From Rhinopomastus cyanomelas (Eukaryota; Chordata; Aves; Bucerotiformes; Rhinopomastidae): a stretch of 64,000 bases of DNA. Numbering within the stretch: the stretch's first letter is position 1; each line of letters opens with the position of its first letter. The translations under genes were made by a program, and so were the position numbers. Below the pieces are notes generated by a model that was given only the letters and a program-made list of their open reading frames with translations, searched no databases and had not been told where the DNA came from. Of this stretch, positions 1-10,042 are shown one piece after another. Location: NCBI GenBank assembly GCA_013400115.1, contig VXBP01008535.1:1-64000 (forward strand), given 5' to 3'.

Positions 1-40
1 CTCTAAACCCCTCACAAGCTTGGTAGCTCTGCTCTAGATC
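1..40 (-). mobile_element. CR1 fragment, cut by the window edge
   Basis: The first bases match the antisense CR1 body also present at 2098-2137 (CTCTAAAC-CCTCAC-AGCT-GGTAGCT). Only a short piece lies inside the window and it fades by about base 40. Short and diverged, so uncertain. Confidence 0.45.
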
Positions 41-430
41 CTTGGGGTCTGTGGCCAAATGTTCAGCAGAATTCAGCTGCATTTTCTCTGTTGCAGAGCC
101 TGGACCTTGTGGGTTCTGTCACTGAACCCCGACGGCCTTGGAAGGTTTTGCTCCCCTGAACCGATGCGTTGAGCCCAGCAAGGCTGAAAGGGAGGATTTC
201 TCTTAACAAGGTCCAAAGCGACTGTCTCTGGCTGTTAACTGACTGTGCCTCAGCGAAAGCCCCAGTTAATTGGGCAGTGCTGCACCAGTCCAGGATGAAG
301 TGGCACCTGTCTGCAGACTGGTTAAAAACACAGTAGTTAGAAAACCAGAGGGGACTTGAAAGCTTTCAGGGAGGGTGAGACAAGAGACGTTCAGTGAACT
401 ATCTTTTACGTCCAGGAAAGGTAAGGACTG
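41..430. other. single-copy sequence, nothing recognised
   Basis: No long open frame, no CR1 match and no RNA gene is visible. The stretch is mixed in composition. Confidence 0.5.
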
Positions 431-498
431 GGTTGAAATTTGGACTTAATGTTCTTCAAGGTCTCTTCCAACAAAAGTTACTCAGTGATTCTGTGATG
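431..498 (+). mobile_element. CR1 3' end remnant
   Basis: GGTTGAAATTTGGACTTAAT followed by a GTCTCTTCCAAC-like block resembles the last 60 bases of a sense-strand CR1 (…GGTTGGACTTGATGATC…GTCTCTTCCAACC). It is strongly diverged, so an old copy. Confidence 0.5.
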
Positions 499-660
499 TT
501 TGAGTTGGGTGCCCTCAGAGAGGTGGCAGAGGCTTCATGCTTTGTGGTCTTCTCATCTTTCCTGTCTGCACGTAGATGTCAGCAGTGTTTGTAACAGTGC
601 TTGCAGGAAAGGCTCAGCTGGATTAAAGGACTAAAGTCTGGCCCCACCGTGTTCACACAC

Positions 661-901
661 AACATCATGCTGGAAGGGACCTCCAGCATCATCACGTTCA
701 GCCCTCATCCCAACATCTCCCTAACCCCTAGACGATGGCCTCAAGTTTTTCAAACCACTGTCGGTGGTTTGTCAGTCTAGTTTTTCAAGCCACTCAGTGG
801 CCAACCACTGCCTAAGTAAAGAACATCTCCCCAATATCCATTTTAAACCTCCCCTGACACAACTTGAGGCCATTTCCCTTCATCCTATCGTTACTAATTT
901 C
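661..901 (-). mobile_element. CR1 3' end, group P
   Basis: Antisense CR1 tail: GGAAGGGACCTCCAGCATCA, then AACATCTCCCTAACCCCTAG, then the 3' UTR and the end of ORF2, down to a CATCCTATCGTTACTAATTT-like block. The same tail type recurs at 30421-30905 and, in sense, at 31417-31583. Truncated at its 5' end near 901. Confidence 0.85.
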
Positions 902-1820
902 CTCCCTGCCTCTGCTTTGCTCCTTGCAAAGCCCTTTCAGTCATCTGGCACGAGGAGAGATGATTCCCAAGCATCACGTGTCAGCTTTGGCCAGCTAAGA
1001 AACCCAGCCAAGATGGACCCTCTCAGTTTGCTCCTCCCAAAGAGACACAGCTCCCTTGCAAGATCTATTTCTGAAGCTTGAAAATGTCTCTTGAAAAAGG
1101 TTTTTAAGTAAATATTTGGTGAAGGCAAGAGATGGTAAGGACACATTTCCTGTGGTGTTTAGGTACAGATGTCAAAGACTGTCACGCTGAACTCAATCAC
1201 ATCATTCCACAGAGCTTTAAATTTGGAGCTCATTGAGCAAAATTGGGGGTCAGATGCAAATTTAGTGGGGTTTGATCTGTTGCAAAGAGCAATAATCTCT
1301 TCTCTGAGAAAAGCAGCCGCACAGGTCTGACAGATTTTGTATAATAAAATCACAACTGGGAGCTCGGATGGGATGTTTAATTCCTAGATTGGGTATGTTA
1401 AAAAAAAAGGTCATTTAGGTTGAAGCAAATGCATTTGCTCCTTGGCCAGGGCTGTGAATCAGCACAGCTCCACTGGAAGCTCATAACTTCAGGATATTCA
1501 TGCTGGGGAGGACCTGACCTGCAATTTTTGGCTTCAGAAGGAATCACAGGAGATTCATGGCCATCCTGCAGGGCTCAGGAAGGAACTTGGAACCTTTAGT
1601 CTTTTTATGTTTTGAGTTAGAATTAGTATTTTTAAGGTAAAGTCGCTACGTGGCAGATACCTCCAATTTCTAAGGGACTGATGTGGGAGCTGGGGGGTGT
1701 TTCTGGGATCCAAAGGCAATGAGCACCGTTCCCAGTGTTCTTTAGGGTCTCCTGTACCACAGCCGCGTTCCTTGAGGTCGGTGCAGAACCAGCTAAATCA
1801 GAAACATTTCTGGGAAGTAT
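902..1820. other. single-copy sequence, nothing recognised
   Basis: Short A-runs and AATAAA-like words occur (for example near 1340 and 1400) but no convincing exon, RNA gene or transposon. The short open frames here have no recognisable domain. Confidence 0.45.
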
Positions 1821-2340
1821 CAGGGGACTCAACCACCTCCCAGGAAAGGCCCTTCCAGTGCCCAACCACTCTTTCTCTAAAGAATTTCTTCCTAAAATCC
1901 AGTGCAAACATCTCCTACCTCAACTTCAGACCATTGCCCCTGCTTTGGTCATTAGTTACTAGGGAGAAGAGGCTGACACCTTCCTCTCCACAACCTCTTT
2001 TCAGGTCCTCGTAGAGGGCAATGAGGTCCCCCCTCAACCTCCTCTTCTCCAAACTCAACCTGCCCAGCTCCCTCAGCATCTCCTCAAACAACCCATTCTC
2101 TAAACTCCTCACGAGCTGGGTAGCTGCTCTGGACATGTCCCAGCATCTCAATGTCTCTCTTGTAATGAGGGGCTCAGAACTGAACCCAGTACTCATGGTG
2201 AGGTCTCACAAGAGCCAAGAACAAGGGCACCATAACTTCCCTTCTCCTGCTGACGGCGCTGCTCCTGATACAAACCAGGACGCTGCTGGCCTTCTTGGCC
2301 ACCTGGGCACACTGCTGGCTCATATTGATTCCCATTCAAC
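1821..2340 (-). mobile_element. CR1 ORF2 C-terminus and 3' UTR, group P
   Basis: Antisense copy running from the 3' UTR side (AACCACCTCCCAGG) through the ORF2 C-terminal coding region (CCCAGCTCCCTCAG, GGGGCTCAGAACTGAACCC) to the GCTGGCTCATATTGATTCCC block at about 2317-2336. The 3' tail is missing or too diverged before 1821. Many frame breaks. Confidence 0.85.
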
Positions 2341-2925
2341 AAGGGTGTTCAAGCTGCAAAGGCAATGCTGCATCCCTCCTTCAGCTCTGCAAACGATTAA
2401 CTGTGGCAGCAATGTGTTAGTGGGGAGGGGGGGAGCTTTACATCTCTCCCCTCCCTCCCCACCTCAACTTTCTGCCCAGGTCCTGCTTTTCACCTTCAGC
2501 CTGACTTTGTACTCCACGTTCTGCCTGGTAATGAATGGATTAACTTTGTGATGAATAATAGGAAAAAGAATGTTTCTGAATTATCAAGAACTAATTGGAA
2601 TTAAAATTGTAAATGGTTTCTACAAGGGACGTTTTTGTAATTAGTTGAATCCGTGTGGTGGAAGCTATTATAAATAACAAAAAATGTGTTTACCTAATCA
2701 CAGGGAAAGCGCACATTAGCTCTCTAATTAGAAGTCCCTCGTGGCTCTGCTGCAAACTTTGGGCATAAAATAATGTGTTTCATGCTTGCTTTAGCAGGCA
2801 AAGGGAGCTCCATCCGTTCTGTCTGTGCACGTCCACAACGGTGAAGGCGGCTGCGAATCTACCTGCCAAACTCGCGCTCGTTTATCTCAGCACGTCCCTG
2901 GGATTTCCCACACCCTGTCCCAAGT
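2341..2925. other. AT-rich single-copy stretch with homeodomain-like words
   Basis: From about 2540 to 2770 the sequence is AT-rich and carries several TAATTA/CTAATTA/TAATTAG words near 2590, 2640 and 2725. No open frame or repeat explains it. It has the look of a conserved non-coding element, but conservation cannot be judged from one sequence. A G-rich run lies near 2421-2433. Confidence 0.3.
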
Positions 2926-3389
2926 GCAACCTGTTGGAGAGCAGTTTAGGAGAAAGGAATCTGGGGGTCCTGGGGGACAGCAGGATGGCCAAGAGCCAGC
3001 AGTGTATCAAGAGGCCAAGAGGGCCAACAGCATCCTGGGGTGGATGAGAAGAGGGGTGGGTAGCAGATCAAGAGAGGTTCTTCTCCCCCTCTACTCTGCC
3101 CTGGTGAGACCACACCTGGAATATTGTGTCCAGTTCTGGGCTCCTCAGTTCAAGAGGGATGTGGAGCTGCTGGAGGGAGTCCAGTGTAGGGCAATGAGGA
3201 TGATGAAGGAAGTGGAGCACCTCCCTTATGAGGAAAGGCTGAGGGAGCTGGGTCTCTTTAGCTTGTCTATAAATATGTGAGGGGTGGGTGTCAGGAGGAT
3301 GGAAGCAGGCTGCTCTTGATGTCATCTGGTGATTGGATGAGGGGAAATGGTTGTAAGCTGGAACGTAGGAGGTTCCACATAAATAGAAG
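2926..3389 (+). mobile_element. CR1 ORF2 C-terminus, sense, ends in a fold-back
   Basis: Sense copy coding for the CR1 C-terminal block (residues like REVLLPLYSALVRPHLEYC at about 3074-3130, then FWAPQFKRDVELLEGVQ). It continues through SYEERLRELGLFSL-like sequence to GGTTCCACATAAATAGAAGG near 3371-3390, where it stops abruptly and the same region follows in reverse. The frame opens at 2825 but the first 100 bases are not CR1. Confidence 0.9.
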
Positions 3390-3455
3390 GAACTCCTCTG
3401 TTCCAGCTCGCACCCATTGCCCCTTGTCCTATCATTAGATGACACTGAGAAGAGC
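3390..3455 (-). mobile_element. inverted CR1 segment forming a hairpin with its neighbour
   Basis: AACTCCTCTGTTCCAGCTCG through GATGACACTGAGAAGAGC is antisense CR1. It is the reverse complement (with mismatches) of 3312-3372, separated by about 17 bases. Either a 5' inversion during target-primed reverse transcription (twin priming) or a second insertion could give this. Confidence 0.8.
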
Positions 3456-3591
3456 ATGACAACCTCCACATTTAGGAGGTTGTTTTAATTCCAAATGGCA
3501 TCACATCTGCCCCAGGGGTTCTATTTTAAGAAGATAAGAGCACTCAGGTCGTGCAGTCAGGATAAGCATGAAATAAAGACAAATACAAGTG

Positions 3592-3714
3592 TTAAGAGTC
3601 AGGTTGGATGAAGCCCTGGGCAACCTGGTCTAGTGAGAGGTGTCCCAGCTCATGGCAGGGGGTTGGAACCAGAGGGTCTCTGAGGTCCTTACCAACCTGC
3701 ACCATTCTATGAGT
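3592..3714 (+). mobile_element. CR1 3' tail, group C
   Basis: AGGTTGGATGAAGCCCTGGG, CATGGCAGGGGGTTGGAACC and the terminal CCATTCTATGA mark a sense CR1 3' UTR, 5' truncated in the UTR. Confidence 0.8.
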
Positions 3715-4402
3715 CTGCAGACACAACAACACCACTGGGCAGCAAGATGAGCCAACACTTCTGTGAAACTTCTCAGTCCTATGCAATTGTCCCAAAGAAG
3801 TTTGGGGGTTTAACACAGCAAAGTTATTATCTGATGATTAAGTCACATTAGAGCAGGTTTTTTTAATACCTTTGACCTATTTTGTGAATAATGAACACAG
3901 ATTTATCCTTGTCACACTAACCAGCTTTTTTAACCTTCAGTGTTAAACTGAGCTAAACAAATGAAGCTTTCCTTACATATACAGAGGTAAATTCATCATG
4001 TGAGGGGGGAGGTTTAGGAGCCAGGTTGTAAGATGAAAATCTTCTTAAACGAGTGGGAAGAAGGAAACACTATTTAAATTAAAACACCCTTTACCATTTA
4101 AAGAGATGACCTGTTTTATCTAGTTATTCTCTGGGTACTTTCCCACAGTACTGGACCCTGCAAAGGGAGTTTCTCTGTTTCATGCACAGCCTGACAATTC
4201 AAGCTGGGGCTCTGCTGTACCTGCCGTAATCCCACAGCGCAAACAGCCTCTGTGCTCAGCAGTAACGACACAGAAAAGTGCTGCTGTCTTTTTTCAACAT
4301 CACCCCCCGGTATTAGTGGTTTTCCAGAATGGCTGAATCAATTAAATTCTTCATTTTGACATCGTGCGAGCAAAAACACCCACTTTTTGAAATTGAGGTA
4401 TT
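3715..4402. other. AT-rich single-copy sequence
   Basis: T-rich and A-rich runs and a possible TATTTAAA-type box near 4072, but no associated transcript feature. No CR1, no recognisable exon. Confidence 0.4.
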
Positions 4403-4472
4403 AGAATCACAGAATCATTAGGGATTGGAAGGGACCTCGAAAGATCATCTAGTCCAATCCCCCTGCCACAAC
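4403..4472 (-). mobile_element. short CR1 tail, group Y
   Basis: AGAATCACAGAATCATTAGG then GATTGGAAGGGACCTCGAAA: the terminal 70 bases of the youngest-looking CR1 group, inserted antisense and severely 5' truncated. Confidence 0.9.
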
Positions 4473-4709
4473 AGAAGTTGCTTTTTAAAGTCTGGTGGAC
4501 TTAGTGACTCCTGTGGAAATGCAGTTGGTCCCCCTTGTTTCCACTGCCTCCTCAGTCTGCACCCCACCACACACATTCATGTTGGACCCAGATCCAGGTC
4601 ACTTCCAACCCTCCACATGTAGATATTTTGGATACTAAGAGCTTTTCAATGTGAAAACACAAATATCACTGGGAAAGGCACTTGTTTCTGCCCACTCTGG
4701 GCACTTAGG

Positions 4710-4806
4710 GCCACGAGGATGATCAGATCTACCATATGAAGATAGGCTGAGAAAGCTGCTATGTTCAACTTTGAGAAGAGAGGGCTTAGGGGGGACCTTA
4801 TCACCA
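4710..4806 (+). mobile_element. diverged CR1 ORF2 C-terminus remnant
   Basis: GATAGGCTGAGAAAGCTGCT … GAGAAGAGAGGGCTTAGGGG resembles the sense CR1 block encoding ERLRELGLFSLEKRRLRGDL. Diverged and short. Confidence 0.5.
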
Positions 4807-5008
4807 TGTCCATTGAACTCAGAGCAAGGAGTGACAGTCAAAATTAACTTGCCCAGTGGCAAGTAGGGGGGCCAATCGTGCCCTGGAACAGCCCCTCATT
4901 AGGAGCTCTGCCAAGTATGAGGGCTGGGGAGATGGAGCCCACCACCTGGATGCCACGTCTGAACCCTTGAGGTTTGCAATACAAAAAATACTACTTCCAC
5001 CTGAAAAG

Positions 5009-5163
5009 TCACAGAATCATAGATTTCTTTAGGTTAGAAAAGACCTTTAAGATCATCTGATTCTATGATCAATCCAACTGTTAAACCAACTGTCCCAAGG
5101 CCACCACTAAACCCTGTCCATACGCACCAGATCTACACAACTTTGAAGCCCATCCAGGGATAG
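5009..5163 (-). mobile_element. old CR1 3' end
   Basis: Antisense tail with CACAGAATCATAGATTTCTT, AAGACCTTTAAGATCATC and GGCCACCACTAAACCCTGTC. This tail type also occurs at 24659-24735 and 61722-61790 and looks older than group Y. Confidence 0.75.
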
Positions 5164-5290
5164 TGATTCAACCCCAACTCTCTACAACCTCCTTTCAGAT
5201 AGACAGCAGTAAGGTCTTCCCTCAGTCTCCTTTTCTTCAGACTAAACCGTCCCAATTCTCTCGACCACTCCTCATAAAGCTTGTTCCCAA
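5164..5290 (-). mobile_element. old CR1 ORF2 C-terminus
   Basis: ACCTCCTTTCAGATAGACAG and CTCAGTCTCCTTTTCTTCAG are antisense CR1 C-terminal coding sequence. It probably belongs to the same copy as 5009-5163 with an internal deletion. Confidence 0.65.
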
Positions 5291-5998
5291 TACCCTATGT
5301 ATTTTAAAAGTCTTTACACTTATTAAATATTTTAGAAGTATTTCCAGAAACTGAAGATTCATGAAAAATGAGCAAAGAGGTGGAAATTCTAAGCGTGACT
5401 ATCAAACACCCATTTTTGTGCTGTTTTAATTCAGTGCTGATTGTGGGCAGCAACAGCACATTGCAGAGCCTAAGCGCTGAGGGTGTAGGGCTGCTGCACA
5501 CGAAATCCACCCGGTACTTGGTGACTCTGGGGAGAGATCAGTGGTTCCCCAAACCACTGACAATCTAAGTTGCTCAGACCATTACCTCAACACAGGAGGT
5601 AAATACCATGAAATCAATTTCTGTGCCCAATTTACTCTCGGTGACACCTGCACACACTTTAAAGCGTAGTCTGTCGTCTTGCTCCTCTTGTCACATTATT
5701 TCAGGTCATGGGATCAAGTCAAAACCTCATTTTAACCCTCCGACTCCACAGTCCAAAATGTCCTTTTTCCCCCACCAGAAGCCACAAGATATAATTAAAA
5801 GTAGGGAAAATGGGTGAAACATTCCCCATTTTTTGTCACCTTAAGCCCACTCTACCGGGACTGAACCGTGTCACTATGTCTTGAGGGATGTGGTTTAGTG
5901 GTGACCTGGTAGAGCTGAGCTGGACCAGGGAAAACCTGGCTTTCTGCATGGCCCACGGATCACGGGAGGTGCCACATGAGCCCTTTGGGTCACTTAGC
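5291..5998. other. mostly single-copy; faint CR1-like piece near 5876-5930
   Basis: GGTTTAGTGGTGACCTGGTAGAGC at about 5891-5914 resembles the group V CR1 3' UTR seen at 25095 and 26213, but the flanks do not continue it. The rest holds nothing I recognise. Confidence 0.35.
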
Positions 5999-6322
5999 CT
6001 TCCAGTACCTGAAGGGGTTACAGGGAAGCTGGAGAGGGATTTTTTTATGAGTAACTTTAGTGATAGGACAAGGGGAATGGGTTCAAGCAAAAAAGGGAAG
6101 ATTTAGATCAAATCTGAGGAAGAAATTCCTCCTTGTGAGGCTGCTGAGGCACATGTTGCCCAGGGACACTGTGGCTGCTCCATCCCTAGAAGTGTTCGAG
6201 GCCAGGCAAGACGGGGCTCTGTGCAACCTGGTCGGGTGAGAGGTGTCGCTGCCCATGGCAGGGGGTTGGGACTGGATGATCACTGAGGTCACTTGCAACC
6301 TGACCTGGTCTGTGATTGTATG
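5999..6322 (+). mobile_element. CR1 ORF2 end and 3' UTR, group C
   Basis: Sense copy: CTTCCAGTACCTGAAGGGG, then AGTGATAGGACAAGGGGAAT, then CATGTTGCCCAGGGACACTG, the 3' UTR (CATGGCAGGGGGTTGGGACT) and a decayed tail ending GATTGTATGA. 5' truncated. Confidence 0.85.
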
Positions 6323-7370
6323 ATCTGCTCATATATTAAGGCAGAGTCACCGTGTGGAGCAGCAGCAGCGGTAAATGGGTACAGTGGAGTGACAGGATGA
6401 CACCCCACGACACACCAAGCAATTCAGGACATGGGGAACACAAAGCAAAAGCAGCAAGACAGTGCTAAGTGCAGTCCCAAGAGATAAAATGATGGAGGTC
6501 AAAACACAACCCAAGTAAAGGCATGACACAAATGGAGTGAGACAGGGAAGGGCAGAGTGGAGCAGCTCTGCTGAGGAAGCAAATAGGACATGGGGAGCAG
6601 GACAGGGTGAAGGACACAAAAGATTAAGCGGCCAAATGAGCCAACACGATGCTGAGCCCACATCACCTTCACAGGGGGTGGGCACAGAACAACAAGGGTG
6701 GGTTTCTGGGATGCTCCCCTGTATTTTCAGCCACTGTGGGAGGAACTAACACATCACAGCCACCATTCAGCTGCATCTGGAGAAATCTGGCTTATATATC
6801 TCACACTCAGCACTTGCATGCTTCCGACTCCCAAATGCTGCTGTTGTACAGCAGTTTGCTGGCCCTCACAGAGCCCCAGTTGCTGGGGAAGGGTCAGAGC
6901 CCTACTGCATGGCTTGTAGCCAGGACTCACCTCTGAAAGTCCCTTCTAACCCTCATGGGAGATCATCAATGGATGATCTCATCCATCACAACTGGTGGCA
7001 AGCAGAGCCAGAGACCACTGTAAGGACAGCTGGGTGCCTCAGCACAACCCTGTACAATGCAAAACATCTTCCACTGAGGGCTTTAAAAATTATGTCAATG
7101 CTTATGAATCCCATTTTATGAATAGATAAAGTTTATGTAGAGATACTTGCATAAAATAGCTTCATTTTATGAGTAGGCTCCCTTAATAATCAGCTGCTCA
7201 TTGAGCACCACTGCCCTAACCTAAAGCAAACCCCTTTGTGAGACACTGGAAGCGCAGCCGATAGCATTTATTGATTATGTGTGCGCCAGGCACTGGAGAG
7301 GAAGAGGTGTCTTTGTTCTCCCTGTATGCCAGCAGTATCTGAAAACCAGAATTACAGGAACCATTTATTA
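6323..7370. other. single-copy sequence, nothing recognised
   Basis: No CR1 piece longer than a few words and no exon-like open frame. A short CAGCAGCAGCGG run at about 6359-6371. Confidence 0.45.
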
Positions 7371-7437
7371 TTGTGGCAGGGGGACTGGACTAGATGATCT
7401 TTCGAGGTCCCTTCCAATCCCTAATGATTCTGTGATT
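7371..7437 (+). mobile_element. short CR1 tail, group Y
   Basis: TTGTGGCAGGGGGACTGGAC followed by GATGATCTTTCGAGGTCCC and a terminal ATGATTCTGTGATT. A sense 5'-truncated young copy, about 70 bases. Confidence 0.9.
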
Positions 7438-7673
7438 AGTCAGGTACTTTTGATGCTGGATGTGAACATATTTTCACTAGGAATAAACATCCCAGGAGAT
7501 GCCTGGTACCTTCCCAGATCGTTACAGAGGTGGAAAGAAATCAGAGCAATAACCACTAACACCGCCTCCCGTTGAATGTCTCTTGAACTTCTGCTGGAAC
7601 AGCTGTTCCAGTGAGATGTCATGAACGATGTTGGCTTGTCCCAAGAAAAGCACTTGGCCCTGAGCACCCTGGT

Positions 7674-7832
7674 TATCACAGAACATTAAGGATTGGAAGG
7701 GACCTCGAAAGATCATCCAGTCCAATCCCTGACGCAGCAGGATCACCTAGATCCAGTTGCACAGGAAAATGGCCAGGTGGGTTTTAAACATCTCCAGAGA
7801 AGACAACTCCCCAGCCTCCCTGGGCAGCCTGC
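7674..7832 (-). mobile_element. CR1 3' end, group Y
   Basis: Antisense young tail (ATCACAGAACATTAAGGATT, GGATCACCTAGATCCAGTTG, GGGTTTTAAACATCTCCAGA) truncated in the 3' UTR/ORF2 end at GGGCAGCCTGCAG. Confidence 0.9.
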
Positions 7833-8726
7833 AGAAAACCTTTGGATTTTGTTGTCCCAGATCTTGTACTCATTGATTCTGCACTGAGGGCTGTGTGGCC
7901 AGGAGCAGCTTTAGGCATTCTGAGTTCTTCCAGCATGGCACCGCAGGAGATCTGCCTGGGACCTCAGCCTGTAGCCAGCCCACCCTAGACAAGCCTCCCA
8001 CTGAGACCCACTCTATTTCACTGGCCTGCTTCTCACCATTTACATATTAAACCCATAAATTCCTTCGCTAACAAGAAGCAACGCTCCTTTCCTACTTTTT
8101 AAAAAAGAATTATAAATCTTACACTTAGAGCAATTTAAAAACGACTTTCTCTAGCTCTCTTCTTGCTATCAATCAGAGATGCACTTCAATTCCACAGTGC
8201 TCTAGGGACCCAGTAGGTTAGAAAAAGCAAATAGGAGAATAGAATGAATATTTTATTTCTGTTTTTCATTGCAGCAGCCAGAAATCAGTCCTTGAAACCC
8301 ACTAGAAATGATAGGAACTGGCTGCCCTTTAACCATGCTGCCTTGTAAGGTGTCTATTAGGAGCCCGGAATACAGCTCAATACTCATTAGAGCAACTTGC
8401 TTCTCAAGGTTTTATTAAAGCCCAAATTCCTTGACGCAGTAGAGTTTATTCATTTGCTTGTTGATATGTTTCCTTGGTACTATGGTTCAAACCTCCTTTG
8501 CATAGCAGTGAGTGTGTGGGCATGCACCGGGGGAGCACTCACTGCCTACACGGGCACCAGACAACTCCGGAGGTATCCAGCAACACTTTATACAAGCCAC
8601 AGCTTTCTTTGTATAAGCCACAGCTTTAAGCCAACACCACATCCTGGGCTTCACCAAAACAAGTGTAGCTGTCAGTTGAAGAGAGGTTTTTCTGCCCCTG
8701 GAAGACCTCACCTGGAGTTGAACCCT
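7833..8726. other. single-copy sequence with a 21-bp tandem pair
   Basis: TACAAGCCACAGCTTT at 8591 recurs as TATAAGCCACAGCTTT at 8612. The block 8395-8690 has no CR1 match; an LTR origin crossed my mind but I see no paired boundaries. The long open frame across 8397-8846 only reads through into the antisense CR1. Confidence 0.35.
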
Positions 8727-9260
8727 ACGCTGAACTCTCTCCAGCAGCTCCACATCTCTCTTGTACTGAGGAGCCCAGAACTGGACACAATACTCCAGGT
8801 GTGGTCTCACCAGGGCAGAGTAGAGGGGGAGAAGAACCTCTCTTGATCTGCTAACCACCCCCCTTCTGATCCACCCCAGGATGCTGTTGGCCCTCTTGGC
8901 CACAAGAGCACATTGCTGGCTCATAGTCATCTTGTTGTCCACCAGGACCCCCAAGTCCCTTTCCCCTACACTACACTCCAACAGGTCAGTCCCCAGCCTA
9001 TACTGGTACCTGGGGTTGTTCTTGCCCAGATGCAAGACTCTGCACTTACTCTTGTTATAGNGTCCTTGATGTGCCTGGAGACAGCCTCTAGAACAAATTG
9101 TTCCAACACCTTTCCTGAGATGGAGGTGAGGCTGACCGGTCTGTAGTTACCTGTGTCCTCCTTCTTACCCTGTTTGAAGACTGGAGTGACATTTGCTATC
9201 CTCCACTCCCTAGGCACATCTCCTGATCTCCATGACAGAAGTTTCCTCCTGAAAATCAAC
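8727..9260 (-). mobile_element. CR1 ORF2 piece with N-terminal reverse transcriptase segment; N at 9061
   Basis: Reading the minus strand from 9260 down, the copy encodes the start of the CR1 reverse transcriptase domain (GDVPREWRIANVTPVFKQGK, then NYRPVSLTSISGK, then EAVSRHIKD) as far as 9062. At 9061 there is an N. Directly beyond it the protein resumes far downstream in ORF2 (NKSKCRVLHLGKNNPRYQY in another frame, then SLVRPHLEYC-like and FWAPQYKRDVELLERVQRR). About 180 residues of the palm and thumb, including the YADD/FADD catalytic motif, should lie between and are absent. The copy also lacks its 3' UTR and tail beyond 8727. The missing block could be a true deletion or a collapsed assembly gap. 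No function is expected. Confidence 0.92.
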
Positions 9261-9472
9261 CCAAGTTTCTCATTGCATCTGGGCATGATTTTCCCAACCT
9301 GAGAGCATCTCATCTGAAAAAGACAGAGAGTAGAACTGGGCTCTTAAAACAAGGGGGGAAGAAACACCTTAGTCAGTGTTTAATCCCTCTCCAAAAGCCA
9401 TGTTAGATCATTGTTGAAGTTGGATCATTGACCCATGATCGATGTACAAACCCACATAGCTTCTCCCATTTT
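9261..9472. other. single-copy sequence beside the CR1 copy
   Basis: The minus-strand open frame extends to 9313 but its first 15 or so residues are not CR1-like. No other feature seen. Confidence 0.4.
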
Positions 9473-9730
9473 TACCAATGGACAAGTGGTAACAGCTTGG
9501 AACTGAAAAAGTGGAGGTTTAGATTAGATTTGAAGAAGAAATCCCTCCCAGTGTGGGTGCTGAGGCACTGGAACGGGTTGCCCAGGGAGGTTGTGGCTGC
9601 TACATGGCTGGAAGTGTTCAAGGTTAGGTTGGATATGGTAACCTGTTCTGTTGAGAAGTGTTCCTGCCCATAGCGGGAGGTTGGAACTAGATGATCTCAG
9701 GCAACATAAACCAGCCTATGATTCTGTGAT
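9473..9730 (+). mobile_element. old CR1 ORF2 end and 3' UTR, group C
   Basis: GGTTTAGATTAGATTTGAAG, GAACGGGTTGCCCAGGGAGG, GAAGTGTTCAAGGTTAGGTT and the tail GGAACTAGATGATC … ATGATTCTGTGAT mark a sense, diverged CR1. Confidence 0.85.
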
Positions 9731-9779
9731 CTGAGTTGTCTTGCAAACAGTAAGGGCAGAAATGCCCTGAGTTGTTCTT

Positions 9780-9918
9780 TTTGTGTCCACTTCTGGGCCT
9801 CTCAATTCCAGAAGGACACAGAACTGCTGGAGAGAGTCCAGCGCAGTGTCTCAAAGATGATGGAGTGGAGCATCTCCCCGATGAGGAAAGGCTGAGGGAG
9901 CTGAGGCTCTTGAGCTTG
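9780..9918 (+). mobile_element. CR1 ORF2 C-terminal fragment
   Basis: Sense block TGTCCACTTCTGGGCCTCTC … GAGCATCTCCCCGATGAGG … CTGAGGCTCTTGAGCTTGG corresponds to the FWAPQ…LLERVQ…LPDEERLRELGL… region. It breaks off at about 9918 within the codons for the GLLSL-like stretch and jumps straight to tail sequence. Confidence 0.85.
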
Positions 9919-10042
9919 GTCCCTTCTAACCCTGACTGACTGTATGACTTGGCCTAGGGGATCCTGCTATGTCTGGGGGATTGGACTGGATGATCTTTCG
10001 AGATCCTTTCCAACCTCTAATGTTCTCTGATTCTGTGATTCT
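9919..10042 (+). mobile_element. composite CR1 tail (old tail joined to group Y tail)
   Basis: CTTCTAACCCTGACTGACTG belongs to an older CR1 tail type; from TATGACTTGG at about 9943 the sequence is group Y 3' UTR and tail (GGGGGATTGGACTGGATGAT … TTCTGTGATTCT). The same junction recurs at 48618-48652. Confidence 0.75.

Noticed and set aside
8395..8700. Possible endogenous-retrovirus LTR
   Set aside because: An AATAAA-like word and a short direct repeat raised the idea, but I found no paired terminal repeats, no primer-binding site and no internal coding region.
8487..9313. Long minus-strand open frames resembling a reverse transcriptase gene
   Set aside because: They are parts of one CR1 copy that lacks the catalytic core, its 3' UTR and its tail. 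Not a host gene and not a working element.
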